Counted from the stretch's first letter, positions 15,957-25,383 are shown. The stretch: 64,000 nt of DNA from Azoarcus sp. DD4 (GCF_006496635.1 NZ_CP022958.1:310001-374000), one strand, 5' to 3'. The notes: generated from the sequence alone by a model not told the origin. Made by a program: numbers and translations.

Positions 15957-17381
15957 ATGCCATCTGCATTCACCGGTCCGCTGCTTGCGCGCCCCCTTTC
16001 CGCACTGCAGGTACGCTGGCTGGCGGAGACCGTACGGCGCCAGGAGGAAGCCCACGGCACGCTGGAGGACAGCGCGGCCCTGGCGGCGGCGCTGGCAGCG
16101 CCAGCCGAGTTCGAGGCCCGCGTGCTAGCGCGCGCCGAGGTTCTCGGCGCACGTGAGGGCTGGCGCGACGCCATCCTGCGCAGCAGCATGCATGTGCGCC
16201 TGCTGCTGGCGCTGGCCGCGCTGCTGGCCCTTGTCATCGGTTATGCCGCAGCGGCCGGCGTACTCGGCGACGCCAGCCGGCCGGTGAATGTGGTGTGGGC
16301 GCTCGGCGGGCTGCTGGGTGTGCATCTGCTGAGCCTCTTGTTGTGGGTAATGGGGCTGATGCTGGCGGGGGCCGGCCTGGGAGCGGCAGCGGGCGGCGGT
16401 TTGCCCGGTCGCGTCGGTGCTAGCGTGCTGGCGGCGCTGGACCGCAGCCCGGCAGCCGCTGCCTTGCCGACGGCGCTGGCCGGCCTGCTGGCACCAGGGC
16501 GCAGCCTGCGCTGGGGGTTGGGCGCGATCAACCACGGGCTGTGGGCGCTGGCGCTCATCGGCGCCAGCGCCGGTGCGCTGCTGCTGTTCGCCACCCGGCG
16601 CTATGGCTTCTTGTGGGAGACCACCATTCTGCCGGCCGATGCGTTCGTCGGCGTCGGCGCTGCCTTGGGCCATCTTCCGGCGGCACTCGGCTTTCCGGTG
16701 CCGGATGCCGCCACGGTGGCGGCCAGCGGCATGGCGGGCGCTGCCCTCGATGAAGCGGGCCGGCGTGCCTGGGCGGGCTGGCTGCTCGGCTGCCTGCTGG
16801 TCTATGGCCTGATTCCGCGCCTGCTGCTGGCGGCGCTCTGTGCCTTGCTGTGGTGGCGCGCCTGCGCCGGCCTGCGGCTCGATCTGGCGCAGCCGGGCTA
16901 CGCCGTGCTGCAGGCACGCCTGCTGCCGGATAGCGTCCGCCTCGGCGTCAGCGATCCGGCGCCGCCGCTGTCGCCGCGCTCATGCGGGCAGCGTGGGCAA
17001 GGCGGGGGCAGCGGCGGCGTTGCGCTGGCGCTCGAGCTCGGCACCGACCTGTTCTGGCCGCCTGCCTTCCTGCCGGCGCCGGGGGACGATACGGACGGCC
17101 GGCTCGACAGCCGCGAGCAGCGCGGTGCGTGGCTGGCACGATTGCGGGCGCAGACGCCGCGGCGCCTGCTGATCGCCGTCGATGCGCGCCAGACGCCGGA
17201 TCGCGGCAGCCTGGGCCTGATCGCGGAACTCGCCGCGCTGGCCGGCGAAACACGGGTGTGGGCGCTGCGGCCGGCAGGCGCGGCCGACCGGCTGGCGCAG
17301 TGGCAGGCGGGGCTGGATCCCTACGGCATCGACCTGTTGGGCGACGAGCGCGCTGCCCGCGCCTGGCTGGAGACCGCCTGA
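15957..17381 (+). CDS. DUF2868-family membrane protein
   Basis: Integral membrane protein of 474 aa, function unknown. Hydrophobic segments lie at about residues 80-102, 112-140, 190-212 and 280-302, with a soluble C-terminal domain (about 310-474) rich in Ala, Leu and Arg. GCGGAG precedes the ATG. Its stop overlaps the start of the following GTPase gene by one base (TGATG), and DUF2868 with DUF3482 is a recurrent proteobacterial pair, so the two probably act together at the membrane. It is divergent from the flavin reductase gene. Confidence 0.8.
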   Translation: MPSAFTGPLLARPLSALQVRWLAETVRRQEEAHGTLEDSAALAAALAAPAEFEARVLARAEVLGAREGWRDAILRSSMHVRLLLALAALLALVIGYAAAAGVLGDASRPVNVVWALGGLLGVHLLSLLLWVMGLMLAGAGLGAAAGGGLPGRVGASVLAALDRSPAAAALPTALAGLLAPGRSLRWGLGAINHGLWALALIGASAGALLLFATRRYGFLWETTILPADAFVGVGAALGHLPAALGFPVPDAATVAASGMAGAALDEAGRRAWAGWLLGCLLVYGLIPRLLLAALCALLWWRACAGLRLDLAQPGYAVLQARLLPDSVRLGVSDPAPPLSPRSCGQRGQGGGSGGVALALELGTDLFWPPAFLPAPGDDTDGRLDSREQRGAWLARLRAQTPRRLLIAVDARQTPDRGSLGLIAELAALAGETRVWALRPAGAADRLAQWQAGLDPYGIDLLGDERAARAWLETA

Positions 17382-18742
17382 TGGCCGCCCCGCTGCGCAT
17401 CGCCGTGGTCGGCCACACGAATACCGGCAAGACCTCGCTGCTGCGCACGCTGGCGCACGACGTCGACTTCGGCGAGGTGTCCGACTGCGCCGGAACGACG
17501 CGCCACGTCGAAGGCCTGCGCCTGTTCGCCGACGGCGAGGCGCTGGTCGAACTGTTCGATACGCCCGGCATGGAGGACGCCATCGCGTTGCTGGAGCGGC
17601 TCGACGGCCTGGTGGCGGCGGGCGAACGTGTCGATGGCCCGGCGCGTGTCGAGCGCTTCCTGGCCACGTCCGACGCCGCCGGCCGTTTCGAGCAGGAGGC
17701 CAAGGTGCTGCGTCAGCTGCTGGCGAGCGACGCCGGGCTTTATGTCATCGATGCGCGCGATCCGGTACTGCCCAAGCACCGCGACGAACTCGACATCCTC
17801 GCCGGCTGTGCCCGTCCCTTGCTGCCCGTGCTCAACTTCGTGCGCGCCGCCGACGCCCGGCCGCAGGACTGGCGTGCTGCGCTCGCCCGCCTCGGCCTGC
17901 ATGCGGTGGTGAGCTTCGACACCGTGGCCCCGGAAATCGATGGCGAGCGCGAGCTGTTCGAGGTGCTCGCCACCCTGTTGCACGACGGCCGGCCGGCCCT
18001 GCAGCGGTTGATCGCGGCGCGCACGCGCGAGGCCGAAGTGCGGCGGCTGGCGGCGCGGCGGCTGGTGGCGACGATGCTGGTCGAGCTTGCCGCGCGGCGC
18101 GAGACGGTGGCGCCGACCGAGGCGGCCATGGCAGCGGCCACCGCCGCGCTGCGCGATGCGGTGCGCGCGCGCGAGCAGGCCTGCGTCGACGCGCTCTTGC
18201 GCCTCTACCGCTTCCGCCCGGACGACGTGCGCAGCGCGGGGCTGCCGCTCGGTGCCGGCCGCTGGGAGGCCGACCTCTTCAACCCGGAGACCCTGCGCCA
18301 GCTGGGCGTGAAGCTTGGCACCGGGGCGGCGGCGGGGGCGGCGGCCGGCGTGGGGGTAGATCTGCTGGCGGGCGGGCTGACCCTGGGCGCGGCGGCGGCG
18401 CTCGGTGCGCTGGCCGGCGGCCTGTGGCAGACCGTGGGCGAGTATGGCCAGCGCCTGATCGCCGGCGTGCGCGGGCAGCGCGAACTGACGGTGGACGATG
18501 CCATCCTGCGCCTGCTCGCGGTGCGCCAGCGCATGCTGCTGGCGGCGCTGGAGGGGCGCGGGCATGCGGCGCAGGCGCCGCTCGCGCTCGAAGACCCGGA
18601 GGCCCGGCGTTGGCGCCAGGGCAGCTTGCCCGACCCGCTGCAGCGTGCACGCGCGCATCCGGAATGGGCGACCGGGGTGGGCGACGGCGCGCGCGAGGCA
18701 GCAATCGGAACGCTCGCCGAAGCGCTCGGGCAGCGCGCCTGA
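17381..18742 (+). CDS. DUF3482 GTPase-domain protein
   Basis: Era/YfjP-like P-loop GTPase of 453 aa. The N-terminal G domain shows G1 (VVGHTNTGKTSLLRTL), a probable switch with CAGTTRHVEG, and G3 (FDTPGMED). A long helical region follows (residues about 200-300), then a glycine-zipper-like hydrophobic stretch (TGAAAGAAAGVGVDLLAGG and the segment after it), which could insert into membrane. Co-translated with the DUF2868 membrane protein. The pair is widespread but, as far as known to me, not functionally characterised. Confidence 0.85.
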   Translation: MAAPLRIAVVGHTNTGKTSLLRTLAHDVDFGEVSDCAGTTRHVEGLRLFADGEALVELFDTPGMEDAIALLERLDGLVAAGERVDGPARVERFLATSDAAGRFEQEAKVLRQLLASDAGLYVIDARDPVLPKHRDELDILAGCARPLLPVLNFVRAADARPQDWRAALARLGLHAVVSFDTVAPEIDGERELFEVLATLLHDGRPALQRLIAARTREAEVRRLAARRLVATMLVELAARRETVAPTEAAMAAATAALRDAVRAREQACVDALLRLYRFRPDDVRSAGLPLGAGRWEADLFNPETLRQLGVKLGTGAAAGAAAGVGVDLLAGGLTLGAAAALGALAGGLWQTVGEYGQRLIAGVRGQRELTVDDAILRLLAVRQRMLLAALEGRGHAAQAPLALEDPEARRWRQGSLPDPLQRARAHPEWATGVGDGAREAAIGTLAEALGQRA

Positions 18743-18757
18743 GCGCGACGCGGGGAT

Positions 18758-19486
18758 TCAGCGGCGGGCCGGGCTGCCGCCGAGCGAACCGATCAGCATG
18801 GTGTTGGCGAAGGGCGTGCCGGCGTCCATGGGCATGGTCTGCACCGCGAAGCCCAGCGCCTCCAGCGTCGCCTTCCAGTCGGCCGCGGGGCGGCAGTAGA
18901 GCGTGCCGAGGCGGTGGCCGCGCACCGTGGTGACGATGCGGTCCACCCAGCTGCAGAGGTGGAAGGGCAGGCCGGCGCCGGCGTCGCCCACGCGCATGAT
19001 CAGCCGTCCGGCCGGCAGCAGGGTGTCCCGTACGCGGGCCAGCACCGCGTTCTGCGCCGTGGTGTCGACGTAGTGCAGGCAGTCGAGGATGAAGACCACG
19101 TTGGCCTGGCCGAAGGCGGCATGGCGCATGTCGCCCTGCTCGACCACCGCGCCGGGCGGCAGCGCCGGGGTGGCGCGGTCGACGTCGTTCTGCATCAGCT
19201 CGATGCCGCGGTAGCCCTGCAGCTGCGGTGGCGCCGGCCAGTCCGCCGGCCAGTGGCCGTCGGCATGAAGGCGGCGGGCGGCGGTGATCCAGTTCGACAG
19301 CAGGCCCTGCCCGCAGCCGAGGTCCAGCACCTGCGCCGGGTCGGGCACCAGGCCGTGGCGCAGCAGGCTGAAGAAGATCGGATCGCGGCCGAGCTTGCCG
19401 CGGGCGAAATGCCAGGCGAAGTGCCCGGCCTGGCGGTAGGGGGCGGTGGCGGCGTCGAGCAGCCGCTTGCGGAAGGACGAACTCAT
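18758..19486 (-). CDS. Class I SAM-dependent methyltransferase
   Basis: Small-molecule methyltransferase of 242 aa. SAM motif I is clear (VLDLGCGQGLLSNW, about residue 53), followed by an acidic motif II region (GYRGIELMQNDVDRA) and the post-motif segment VVFILDCLHYVD. The ATG overlaps the stop of the upstream polysaccharide deacetylase (ATGA), so they form a pair. It is the last gene of the minus-strand polyene-type operon or of a short sub-operon after a 150-bp gap. Aryl-polyene clusters often carry a methyltransferase acting on the aromatic head group, which is the likeliest role here (inference). Confidence 0.82.
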   Translation of the reverse strand: MSSSFRKRLLDAATAPYRQAGHFAWHFARGKLGRDPIFFSLLRHGLVPDPAQVLDLGCGQGLLSNWITAARRLHADGHWPADWPAPPQLQGYRGIELMQNDVDRATPALPPGAVVEQGDMRHAAFGQANVVFILDCLHYVDTTAQNAVLARVRDTLLPAGRLIMRVGDAGAGLPFHLCSWVDRIVTTVRGHRLGTLYCRPAADWKATLEALGFAVQTMPMDAGTPFANTMLIGSLGGSPARR

Positions 19487-20298
19487 TCTAGGCAGGCAGT
19501 CAGGGTCACGGGGCGCAGTCCGGCGGCACGGACGGCGTCGAGCAGGCGCGGCAGTACTTCCAGGATCACCGGCCGGTCTTGTCGGGTATGGGCGGCGTGG
19601 CCGTCGTGGAGCAGCAGGATGTCGCCGCCGGCGAGATTGCGCGTGAGGCGGGCGAGCACCGTGTCGGCGTCGCCTTCGCGGGTGTCGAAACCGCGCCGGG
19701 TCCAGCTCGCCAGGGTCAGGCCATGGCGGGCGAGCACCGGTTCGAGGAAAGGGTTGCGCAGGCCGGCCGGCGCGCGGAAGAAGCGCGGCGCGCGGCCGGT
19801 GAGGCGGGCAAAGGTGTGCTGCGCGGCGGCGATGTCCTGCGCCATGCGGCGCGGGCCGAACAGCGAGAAGGTCTTGCGGTGCAACTGCGAGTGGTTCTGC
19901 ACGTCGTGGCCGCGGCGCAGGATGTCCGCCACCAGCGCCGGCTGGGCGGCGGCGCGTTCGCCGATGCAGAAGAAGGTAGCGCGGGCGCCGGCGGCGTCGA
20001 GCAGGTCGAGCACTTGCGGTGTCACCGCCGGATCGGGTCCGTCGTCGATGGTGATGGCGATCTCGCCGCGTGCGGCGGCGGCGGCTGGCAGCTGCGTCCA
20101 GTTGGGGCCGAGCAGGCGGCTGCGCGGCCACAGCCCGGCCAAAGTGAGTGCGGCGTGGTTCAGCGCCACCGCGGCGATCGCCCAGGCCCATTGCGCCGGT
20201 GCGAACACGAGCACCGCCACCGCCGCCAGGTGGATGGGCGCGGTCGCAAGGATCAGCGGCGTCGGGCGCCAGCGGCGGGAGGTGGGTGCGGCATGCAT
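19483..20298 (-). CDS. Membrane-anchored polysaccharide deacetylase (NodB fold)
   Basis: Carbohydrate esterase-4-like enzyme of 271 aa. Two N-terminal hydrophobic segments (about residues 13-34 and 37-56) anchor it in the membrane. The NodB domain shows the metal and catalytic motif ITIDDGPD (D85, D86) and the HxxxH metal pair NHSQLH (H136, H140), then FFRAPAGLRNP and a C-terminal DILLLHDGH. It is coupled to the methyltransferase gene by an ATGA overlap. It is not a standard aryl-polyene gene; deacetylation of a glycan or of a GlcNAc-bearing lipid is possible but unproven. Confidence 0.82.
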   Translation of the reverse strand: MHAAPTSRRWRPTPLILATAPIHLAAVAVLVFAPAQWAWAIAAVALNHAALTLAGLWPRSRLLGPNWTQLPAAAAARGEIAITIDDGPDPAVTPQVLDLLDAAGARATFFCIGERAAAQPALVADILRRGHDVQNHSQLHRKTFSLFGPRRMAQDIAAAQHTFARLTGRAPRFFRAPAGLRNPFLEPVLARHGLTLASWTRRGFDTREGDADTVLARLTRNLAGGDILLLHDGHAAHTRQDRPVILEVLPRLLDAVRAAGLRPVTLTACLE

Positions 20299-20448
20299 GT
20301 CGGTCTGCGCTGAGCGGGCTCACCGATGGCGGGCCGCTCGTGGGGGCGGCCGCTGCGGCGAGCGTGGGGCGGGTTTCAGGCTGGCGCGATTGTAACTGCG
20401 GATGGCGACGTCGCGATGACCGCTGCGTGGATAGTCCCGTGCGACGAC

Positions 20449-21147
20449 TCAGCCGTGCAGGCGCGGTCCGAGCCAGTCGAGTGCGCGTTGCCACAGGGCC
20501 AGCCAGGTCGGCCAGTCGTGGCCGCCGGGGAGGGTGCAGCGGGCTTCGTCCGCCAGTACCGCCGCCATCAGCGCGTGGCCCTTGGCAAAGCGGTCGTCCC
20601 CGCCGTAGCCCAGCCACAGCGGTGTGTCGCCGCCGGCCGCCAGGCGCTGCAGCGCGCGCCAGCCGCGGCGTTCGTCGTTGGCGGGGTAGTCGTCGGCGGC
20701 CGGCCAGCCGGCCAGACCGCCGGCCGCGGCGATTTCGCCGGTGACCAGGCGATTGCCCGGATAGGGCGCGAACAGCAGCAGCCCTGCGCTGTCGCCGGGG
20801 CAGGCGTCGGCATGCATCAGCGCCGCCAGGCCGCCGATCGAGATGCCACCGGTGTGGATGCGGCTGCGGCCGGCTGCGCGCGCCGGCTCGACGACCTCGC
20901 GCTGCAGCCGTTGCGGCAGGCTGCCGTCGCACACGGCGGCGAGATCGCTTTCCACCAGGATCAGGTCCAGCGCCAGGCCGCTTGCGCGCAGGGCGTCGGC
21001 AAAGCCGGCCGCGATGAAATCCTGCGGGCCGTCGTAAGCGCCGGCGAGCAGCACCAGGGCGTCGGCCGCGGGCCGGCTGGCGGCCAGCAGCTCGACGGCG
21101 TGCAGGCGCTCGCGTGGCGGCGGAGGAGGAGGCTGGAGTGCGCTCAT
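20449..21147 (-). CDS. Alpha/beta-hydrolase fold protein of the polyene operon
   Basis: Soluble protein of 232 aa with an alpha/beta-hydrolase look: LVLLAGAYDGPQDFIAAGF near the start, a nucleophile-elbow-like GGISIGGLAALMH (Ser about residue 102), an acidic segment LWLGYGGDDRFAKGH and a late His in LPGGHDWPTW. This gives a plausible Ser-Asp-His triad. It is coupled to the MMPL exporter gene upstream by an ATGA overlap. It may release or trim the acyl product. A 150-bp gap without any gene separates it from the next gene. Confidence 0.7.
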   Translation of the reverse strand: MSALQPPPPPPRERLHAVELLAASRPAADALVLLAGAYDGPQDFIAAGFADALRASGLALDLILVESDLAAVCDGSLPQRLQREVVEPARAAGRSRIHTGGISIGGLAALMHADACPGDSAGLLLFAPYPGNRLVTGEIAAAGGLAGWPAADDYPANDERRGWRALQRLAAGGDTPLWLGYGGDDRFAKGHALMAAVLADEARCTLPGGHDWPTWLALWQRALDWLGPRLHG

Positions 21148-23531
21148 GCGGCCGTTTCCGCCAGCGCCGGATGGCGCCGGCCGTGGGTGCCGAGCATGGC
21201 GGAGAACACCAGCGCCAGCACCGCGCCGGGGCCGACGGTGATGCCGATCGCCTGCAGCACCGGCACGTCGGAGAAGGCGAGCAGGCCGAAGCCGCAGACG
21301 GTGGTGAGGTTGGCGAACAGCAAGGAGGCCAGCGTGCGCGGGCCGGGCAGGCTGCCGTCGGCACGGATGAAGAACAGCGTGTAGTTGGAGCCGACTGCCA
21401 CGATCAGCAGCATGCCGACCAGGTGCAGCAGGATGAGCTGCTTGCCGGCCAGCGCCAGTCCGGCGGTGACCACCAGCACCGCGGCGGCCAGCGGCAGGAT
21501 CACCCGCAGCACCTGTACCGGGCTGCGCAGGAAGACCAGCAGCAGCACGATCACCGCGGCGACGCCGCCGAGCGACAGCGTGATTGCTTCGTCGAGGTAG
21601 CCGGCGTAGAGCGCGTCGGATTCCTGCTTGAGGTCGAGGACGAGCGGCTGCGCGCCGTCGCCGGTGGCGGCCAGCGCGGCGCGCACGCGGGTGGCGTCGA
21701 TGAGGTCGCTGCCGTCCTCCGGCGCGCGCAGCGGCAGCAGCGCGCGCACGCCGTGCCCGGTGTGGATCAGCATGGCTTCGACCGCCAGCGCCAGCGAGGT
21801 GCCAGTCATGCCTTGCAGGGTGAGCGGCGGGCGCTCACGGGCGGCATCGACCTCGTCGAGGAAGGGCGTGAGGCGTTCGGCGCGCAGCGGCAGGCCGGCG
21901 GTGGCGGCTTCCAGGCGGCGGGCGAGTTCCGCCCGCGGCGGCAGGCTGGCGCGCCGCGCCTGCTGGGTGGCGAGGCTGGGCAGGTAGCGGGTGGGGCCGT
22001 CCCAGGCGGCGATCACGCCTTCGGCCCGCAGCGCGTCGAGCCGCGGCGCCAGCGCTTCGACCGCGCGCAGGGTGGCGTCGGTGTCGATACCGTCGACCAC
22101 CACCAGGTAGCGCACATCGGGCGCGCCCATCTCGGTGCGCAGCCGCATGTCCAGCGCCTGGGCGCTGGCCGGCACCGGGCTCAGCGCCAGCAGTTCGCTG
22201 TTCCACAGGCCGTCGTGCTTTGCCGCCACCACGGCCGCGGAAGCGGCGGCGAGCACCACCACCAGCCAGCGCAGGCGGCCGGCGGCGGCGGCGAGCGCGG
22301 CCAGGCGGCGGCCGAGCGGGGTGACGTCGCGCAGGCGGAAGTCGGCGGGCAACAGCGCCGGCAGCAGGAAGCGGGTGACCAGTACCGCGGTGATCAGGCC
22401 GGCGATGGAGTAGAGGCCGAGCTGGGCCAGCCCGGGAAAGCCGGAGGCGAGGAGGGCGACGAAGCCGGCCACCGAAGTCAGCAGGCCCAGCCGTATGGTC
22501 GGCCAGAAGGCGCTGCGCTCCGCGGCATCGTCGTCCTGGCGGTTGCTCGACTGAACGAACAGGTAGATGGCGTAATCGACCGCCTCGCCGATCAGCGTGG
22601 TGCCGAAGCCGAGCGTGAGTCCGTGCACCACGCCGAATCCCAGGCTGACCGCGACGATGCCGGCGAGCGCGCCGCTGACGACCGGCAGCATGCCGAGCAG
22701 CAGCACCGGCAGCGAGCGGTAGATGAGCAGCAGGAAGCCGATCACCAGCGCGGTGCCGAGCGCGGCGATGCGTTCAACCTCGCGCTTGATCGTGGCACGC
22801 GATTCGACTGCGAACACGCCCGGGCCGGTCATCTCCAGCCGCAGCGCGGCGGCTTCGGCGCCGCTGCCGCGGGCGGCGTCGAAGGCGGCCGTGAGCGCGC
22901 CCATGGCCGCTTCCTGGGCGTCGATGTCGGCGCCGGTGGCGCGGGTGAGCGCCAGCATCAGCGCGGTTTTGCCGTCGCGCGTCACCCACACGCCATGGGC
23001 CGGGTCGCGCGCCGGCTGGCTGCCGGCATCCAGTTGCTGCAGCAGCGTCATCAGCTCGCCGGTCGGGTCGCGCGTCACCAGCGGCTTGGCCAGCATGCCG
23101 GCGGGCGAGGCGAGCAGGTCGAGGGTGTCGCGCAGCGCGGCGCGCAGGCCGTCGACGCTGAAGTGTTCCGGCGTCACTGCCGGGCTGAGCAGATAGCGGT
23201 TGTCGAACAGCCAGCGCTGGTCGGCCGCCAGGTGGCCGGCCTCGCCGTTGTTCACCGAGGCGAAGCGGGTGTCGCCGTGCAGCCGGCCGGCCATCGACTG
23301 CGACACCTTGGCGCGCTGGTCCGCGTCGCCGCCGGAAATGCCGACCAGGATGAGGCGCGACACCATGCCGTCGCGCAACTGGTCGACCAGCAGACGCTGT
23401 TCGGGGGTGGGGTTGCGCGGCAGGAAGACCGACATGTCGGCGGTGAACTGGCTGCGCGCGATGATCCCCGCCAGCACGGCGACCAGCGCCAGCCAGATGG
23501 CGAAGGCGGCCAGACGGTAGCGGCGCGTCAT
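21144..23531 (-). CDS. MMPL/RND-family lipid exporter
   Basis: Inner-membrane exporter of 795 aa with two repeats, each one helix, a large periplasmic domain and a five-helix bundle. Landmarks are RYRLAAFAIWLALVAVLAGI at the start, LTLGFGTTLIGEAVDYAIYL and LHLVGMLLIVAVGSNYTLFF in the transmembrane repeats (with the acidic E and D expected for proton coupling in the first), and LLFANLTTVCGFGLLAFS. Aryl-polyene and DAR clusters carry exactly such an MMPL protein beside a LolA-like carrier, probably to move the polyene lipid to the outer membrane. Coupled by ATGA overlaps on both sides. Confidence 0.9.
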   Translation of the reverse strand: MTRRYRLAAFAIWLALVAVLAGIIARSQFTADMSVFLPRNPTPEQRLLVDQLRDGMVSRLILVGISGGDADQRAKVSQSMAGRLHGDTRFASVNNGEAGHLAADQRWLFDNRYLLSPAVTPEHFSVDGLRAALRDTLDLLASPAGMLAKPLVTRDPTGELMTLLQQLDAGSQPARDPAHGVWVTRDGKTALMLALTRATGADIDAQEAAMGALTAAFDAARGSGAEAAALRLEMTGPGVFAVESRATIKREVERIAALGTALVIGFLLLIYRSLPVLLLGMLPVVSGALAGIVAVSLGFGVVHGLTLGFGTTLIGEAVDYAIYLFVQSSNRQDDDAAERSAFWPTIRLGLLTSVAGFVALLASGFPGLAQLGLYSIAGLITAVLVTRFLLPALLPADFRLRDVTPLGRRLAALAAAAGRLRWLVVVLAAASAAVVAAKHDGLWNSELLALSPVPASAQALDMRLRTEMGAPDVRYLVVVDGIDTDATLRAVEALAPRLDALRAEGVIAAWDGPTRYLPSLATQQARRASLPPRAELARRLEAATAGLPLRAERLTPFLDEVDAARERPPLTLQGMTGTSLALAVEAMLIHTGHGVRALLPLRAPEDGSDLIDATRVRAALAATGDGAQPLVLDLKQESDALYAGYLDEAITLSLGGVAAVIVLLLVFLRSPVQVLRVILPLAAAVLVVTAGLALAGKQLILLHLVGMLLIVAVGSNYTLFFIRADGSLPGPRTLASLLFANLTTVCGFGLLAFSDVPVLQAIGITVGPGAVLALVFSAMLGTHGRRHPALAETAA

Positions 23532-24118
23532 CGGGCCGGCGGCTCGATGCGCATCACCGAACGGTCGCCGTCGGCCTGCTGGATCTCGACGCCGCGCACC
23601 ATGCCGCGGTTGCCGGTGACGCGGATGCGCAGCACCACCTTGGCCACCGCCGGATCGGACGGCAGCAGGTCGAGCGCCCACTGGGTCGCGCTGCCGGACA
23701 GACTGAGCGCGTAGGTCCGCTCCAGGGTCTTGCGGTCGCCGGCCAGCGTGGCGCGGATGCTTTCGATCAGCGCGGCCGCTTCCGGGTAGTCGCGCAGCTT
23801 GAGCGTGTGGCTGCGGCCTTCGCGGTCCAGGCTCAGGGTGTCGCCGTCGAGCACCATGGTTTCGCGCACCGGGGTTTCGGTGTGGCGTTCGAGCCGGGCG
23901 GGCGCCACGTAGACCAGTTCGCCGGTGGCGACCAGCGGCGCGTCCAGCAGGGCGAGGTGGCGGGTTTCGGTGAAGCGCACGCGGCCGCCGCCGTTGCCGG
24001 CCAGGGCTTGCATCAGCTGGCCCAGATCCCAGGCGGCGGTGGCCTGGGCGGGGAGCGCGAGAGCGGACAGCGCGGTGGCGAGCGCCAGCAGCAGCGGGGC
24101 GAGCAGGTAGCGGATCAT
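23528..24118 (-). CDS. LolA-like periplasmic carrier
   Basis: Outer-membrane lipoprotein carrier-like protein of 196 aa. The signal peptide (IRYLLAPLLLALATALSALA, cleavage at AQA) starts at the ATG at 24118, which overlaps the acyltransferase stop (ATGA). The mature part has the LolA-type features GGRVRFTETRHLALLDAPLV and TGELVYVAPARLERHTETP. These proteins form an incomplete beta-barrel that shields lipid. In polyene clusters the LolA-like and MMPL genes are neighbours, as here, implying joint export of the product. Confidence 0.85.
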   Translation of the reverse strand: MIRYLLAPLLLALATALSALALPAQATAAWDLGQLMQALAGNGGGRVRFTETRHLALLDAPLVATGELVYVAPARLERHTETPVRETMVLDGDTLSLDREGRSHTLKLRDYPEAAALIESIRATLAGDRKTLERTYALSLSGSATQWALDLLPSDPAVAKVVLRIRVTGNRGMVRGVEIQQADGDRSVMRIEPPAR

Positions 24119-25056
24119 CGGTCGGTGGGCGTGGCCCAGAAATCGAAGAAGTTGAACCAGTTCGACGGTGCTTCGCGGCAACAGGTTTCGAGCGCGTCGG
24201 CGTAGCGGCGCATGGCGGCGGCGATGGCGGCATCGCGGCCGTCGCGCGGCACCCGGGCGAAATCGGCGATGTGCAGGAAGCGGATGGTGTAGCGGTTGCC
24301 GCCGTGGTACAGGCCAGCCATGAAGATGACCTGCGCTTCCAGCATCGCCGCCATGCGGAAGGGGCCGTCGGGCAGCGCGGCCGGGCTGCCGAGCAGGGGC
24401 AGCAGCACGCGGTCCTCGTCCTCCAGGCTGCGGTCGGCGAGGACACCCACCAGCGCGCCCTGGGCAAGCCGGGCGCGGACCTTGAGCATGGCGTCGAGCT
24501 TGCCGAGCGGGATCACCTCCGGCGCCGCCTCGGGATTGATCGCGGCGAACAGGCTGTTGATGCGGCGCGCGTTGTCCTCGTACATCGCCAGCGCGATGCG
24601 CAGGTCCGGCTGCCGGCGGCCGACGGCGCGGATCACCTCGAAGCTGCCGAGGTGGGCGCCGAACAGCAGTGCGCCGCGGCCGGAGGCGACCACCGCTTCG
24701 ATCAGTTCCTCGCCCTCGATGCGGATGTCGAAGAGTTCGAAGCGGTCTTTCAGCAGGTAGAGGCGGTCGTGGATGGTGGAGGCGAAGGCGTGCACATGGC
24801 GGTAGCCGTCGGCCAGCCGCGCGGGGCGGCCGAGGGCACGGGCGAGATAGGCGCGCGAGGCGCGGCGGGCGCTCGGCGCGAACAGCAGGAAGTAGGTGGC
24901 GATCAGGTGCAGCAGCACGCGCCCGGCGGGGCGGCCGAGGCGTAGCGAGATCCAGGCCATCAGCCGCAGCATTGCCATGTTGCTGCGCTCGGGCTGGCGT
25001 GCCCAGTCGGTGGTGGCTGCCGGCGGCCGCTGTTCGGGCGTGGAGCGGGAATTCAT
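24115..25056 (-). CDS. LpxL-like lysophospholipid acyltransferase
   Basis: Membrane-associated acyltransferase of 313 aa. A hydrophobic helix near residue 45 is followed by the HX4E catalytic motif (FGAHLGSFE) and by VGVLADRSLEDEDRVLLPLL, typical of the LpxL/HtrB and polyene-cluster acyltransferases. The start at 25056 is supported by the 4-bp overlap with the dehydratase stop; the frame is open further upstream but with non-homologous Arg/Gly-rich sequence. It probably transfers the polyene acyl chain to a lipid or sugar acceptor. It lacks the glycosyltransferase domain that some cluster members have fused. Confidence 0.88.
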   Translation of the reverse strand: MNSRSTPEQRPPAATTDWARQPERSNMAMLRLMAWISLRLGRPAGRVLLHLIATYFLLFAPSARRASRAYLARALGRPARLADGYRHVHAFASTIHDRLYLLKDRFELFDIRIEGEELIEAVVASGRGALLFGAHLGSFEVIRAVGRRQPDLRIALAMYEDNARRINSLFAAINPEAAPEVIPLGKLDAMLKVRARLAQGALVGVLADRSLEDEDRVLLPLLGSPAALPDGPFRMAAMLEAQVIFMAGLYHGGNRYTIRFLHIADFARVPRDGRDAAIAAAMRRYADALETCCREAPSNWFNFFDFWATPTDR

Positions 25057-25358
25057 CGTGCGGGGCCGGGCGTCAGCGTGCCGCTGGCCACCGCGCGTCC
25101 GCCGCTGGTCAGGCTGAAGGCGATGGCGCCGCTCGGGCCGGGATCCTGCCAGCGTAGTTCGACCGGTTCGCCCGGTGTCACCGGGCTGAGGAACTTGGCG
25201 CTGCCCAGCGCCCACGGCCCCCCGCCGCCGAGCGCGGCTTCGAGTGCGATCACGGTCTCGTCGAGCAGCACCACGCCGGGTACGATGGGACGGCCGGGGA
25301 AATGGCCGGCGAAGGCGGGGTGGTCGGCGGCGATGGTCAGCATGCAGGTGCCGCTCAT
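25053..25358 (-). CDS. 3-hydroxyacyl-ACP dehydratase-like hotdog protein (ApeI type)
   Basis: Small single-domain hotdog protein of 101 aa. The catalytic signature GHFPGRPIVPGVVLLDE is clear: H19 is the general base, and D33 sits where FabZ has Glu and FabA has Asp. The rest (FLSPVTPGEPVELRW, GGRAVASGTLT) fits the ApeI/FabZ-like fold. It would dehydrate the beta-hydroxyacyl-ACP intermediate during polyene extension. It is 25 bp downstream of the acyl-ligase gene and coupled to the acyltransferase gene. Confidence 0.85.
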   Translation of the reverse strand: MSGTCMLTIAADHPAFAGHFPGRPIVPGVVLLDETVIALEAALGGGGPWALGSAKFLSPVTPGEPVELRWQDPGPSGAIAFSLTSGGRAVASGTLTPGPAR

Positions 25359-25383
25359 GGTGCAGGCGCTCCCGGGCGAGCGT

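Noticed and set aside
21114..23714. About 860-codon open frame antisense to the MMPL exporter
   Set aside because: Low-complexity Gln/Gly/Arg/His-rich translation; the opposite strand carries a convincing MMPL protein with overlapping operon junctions.
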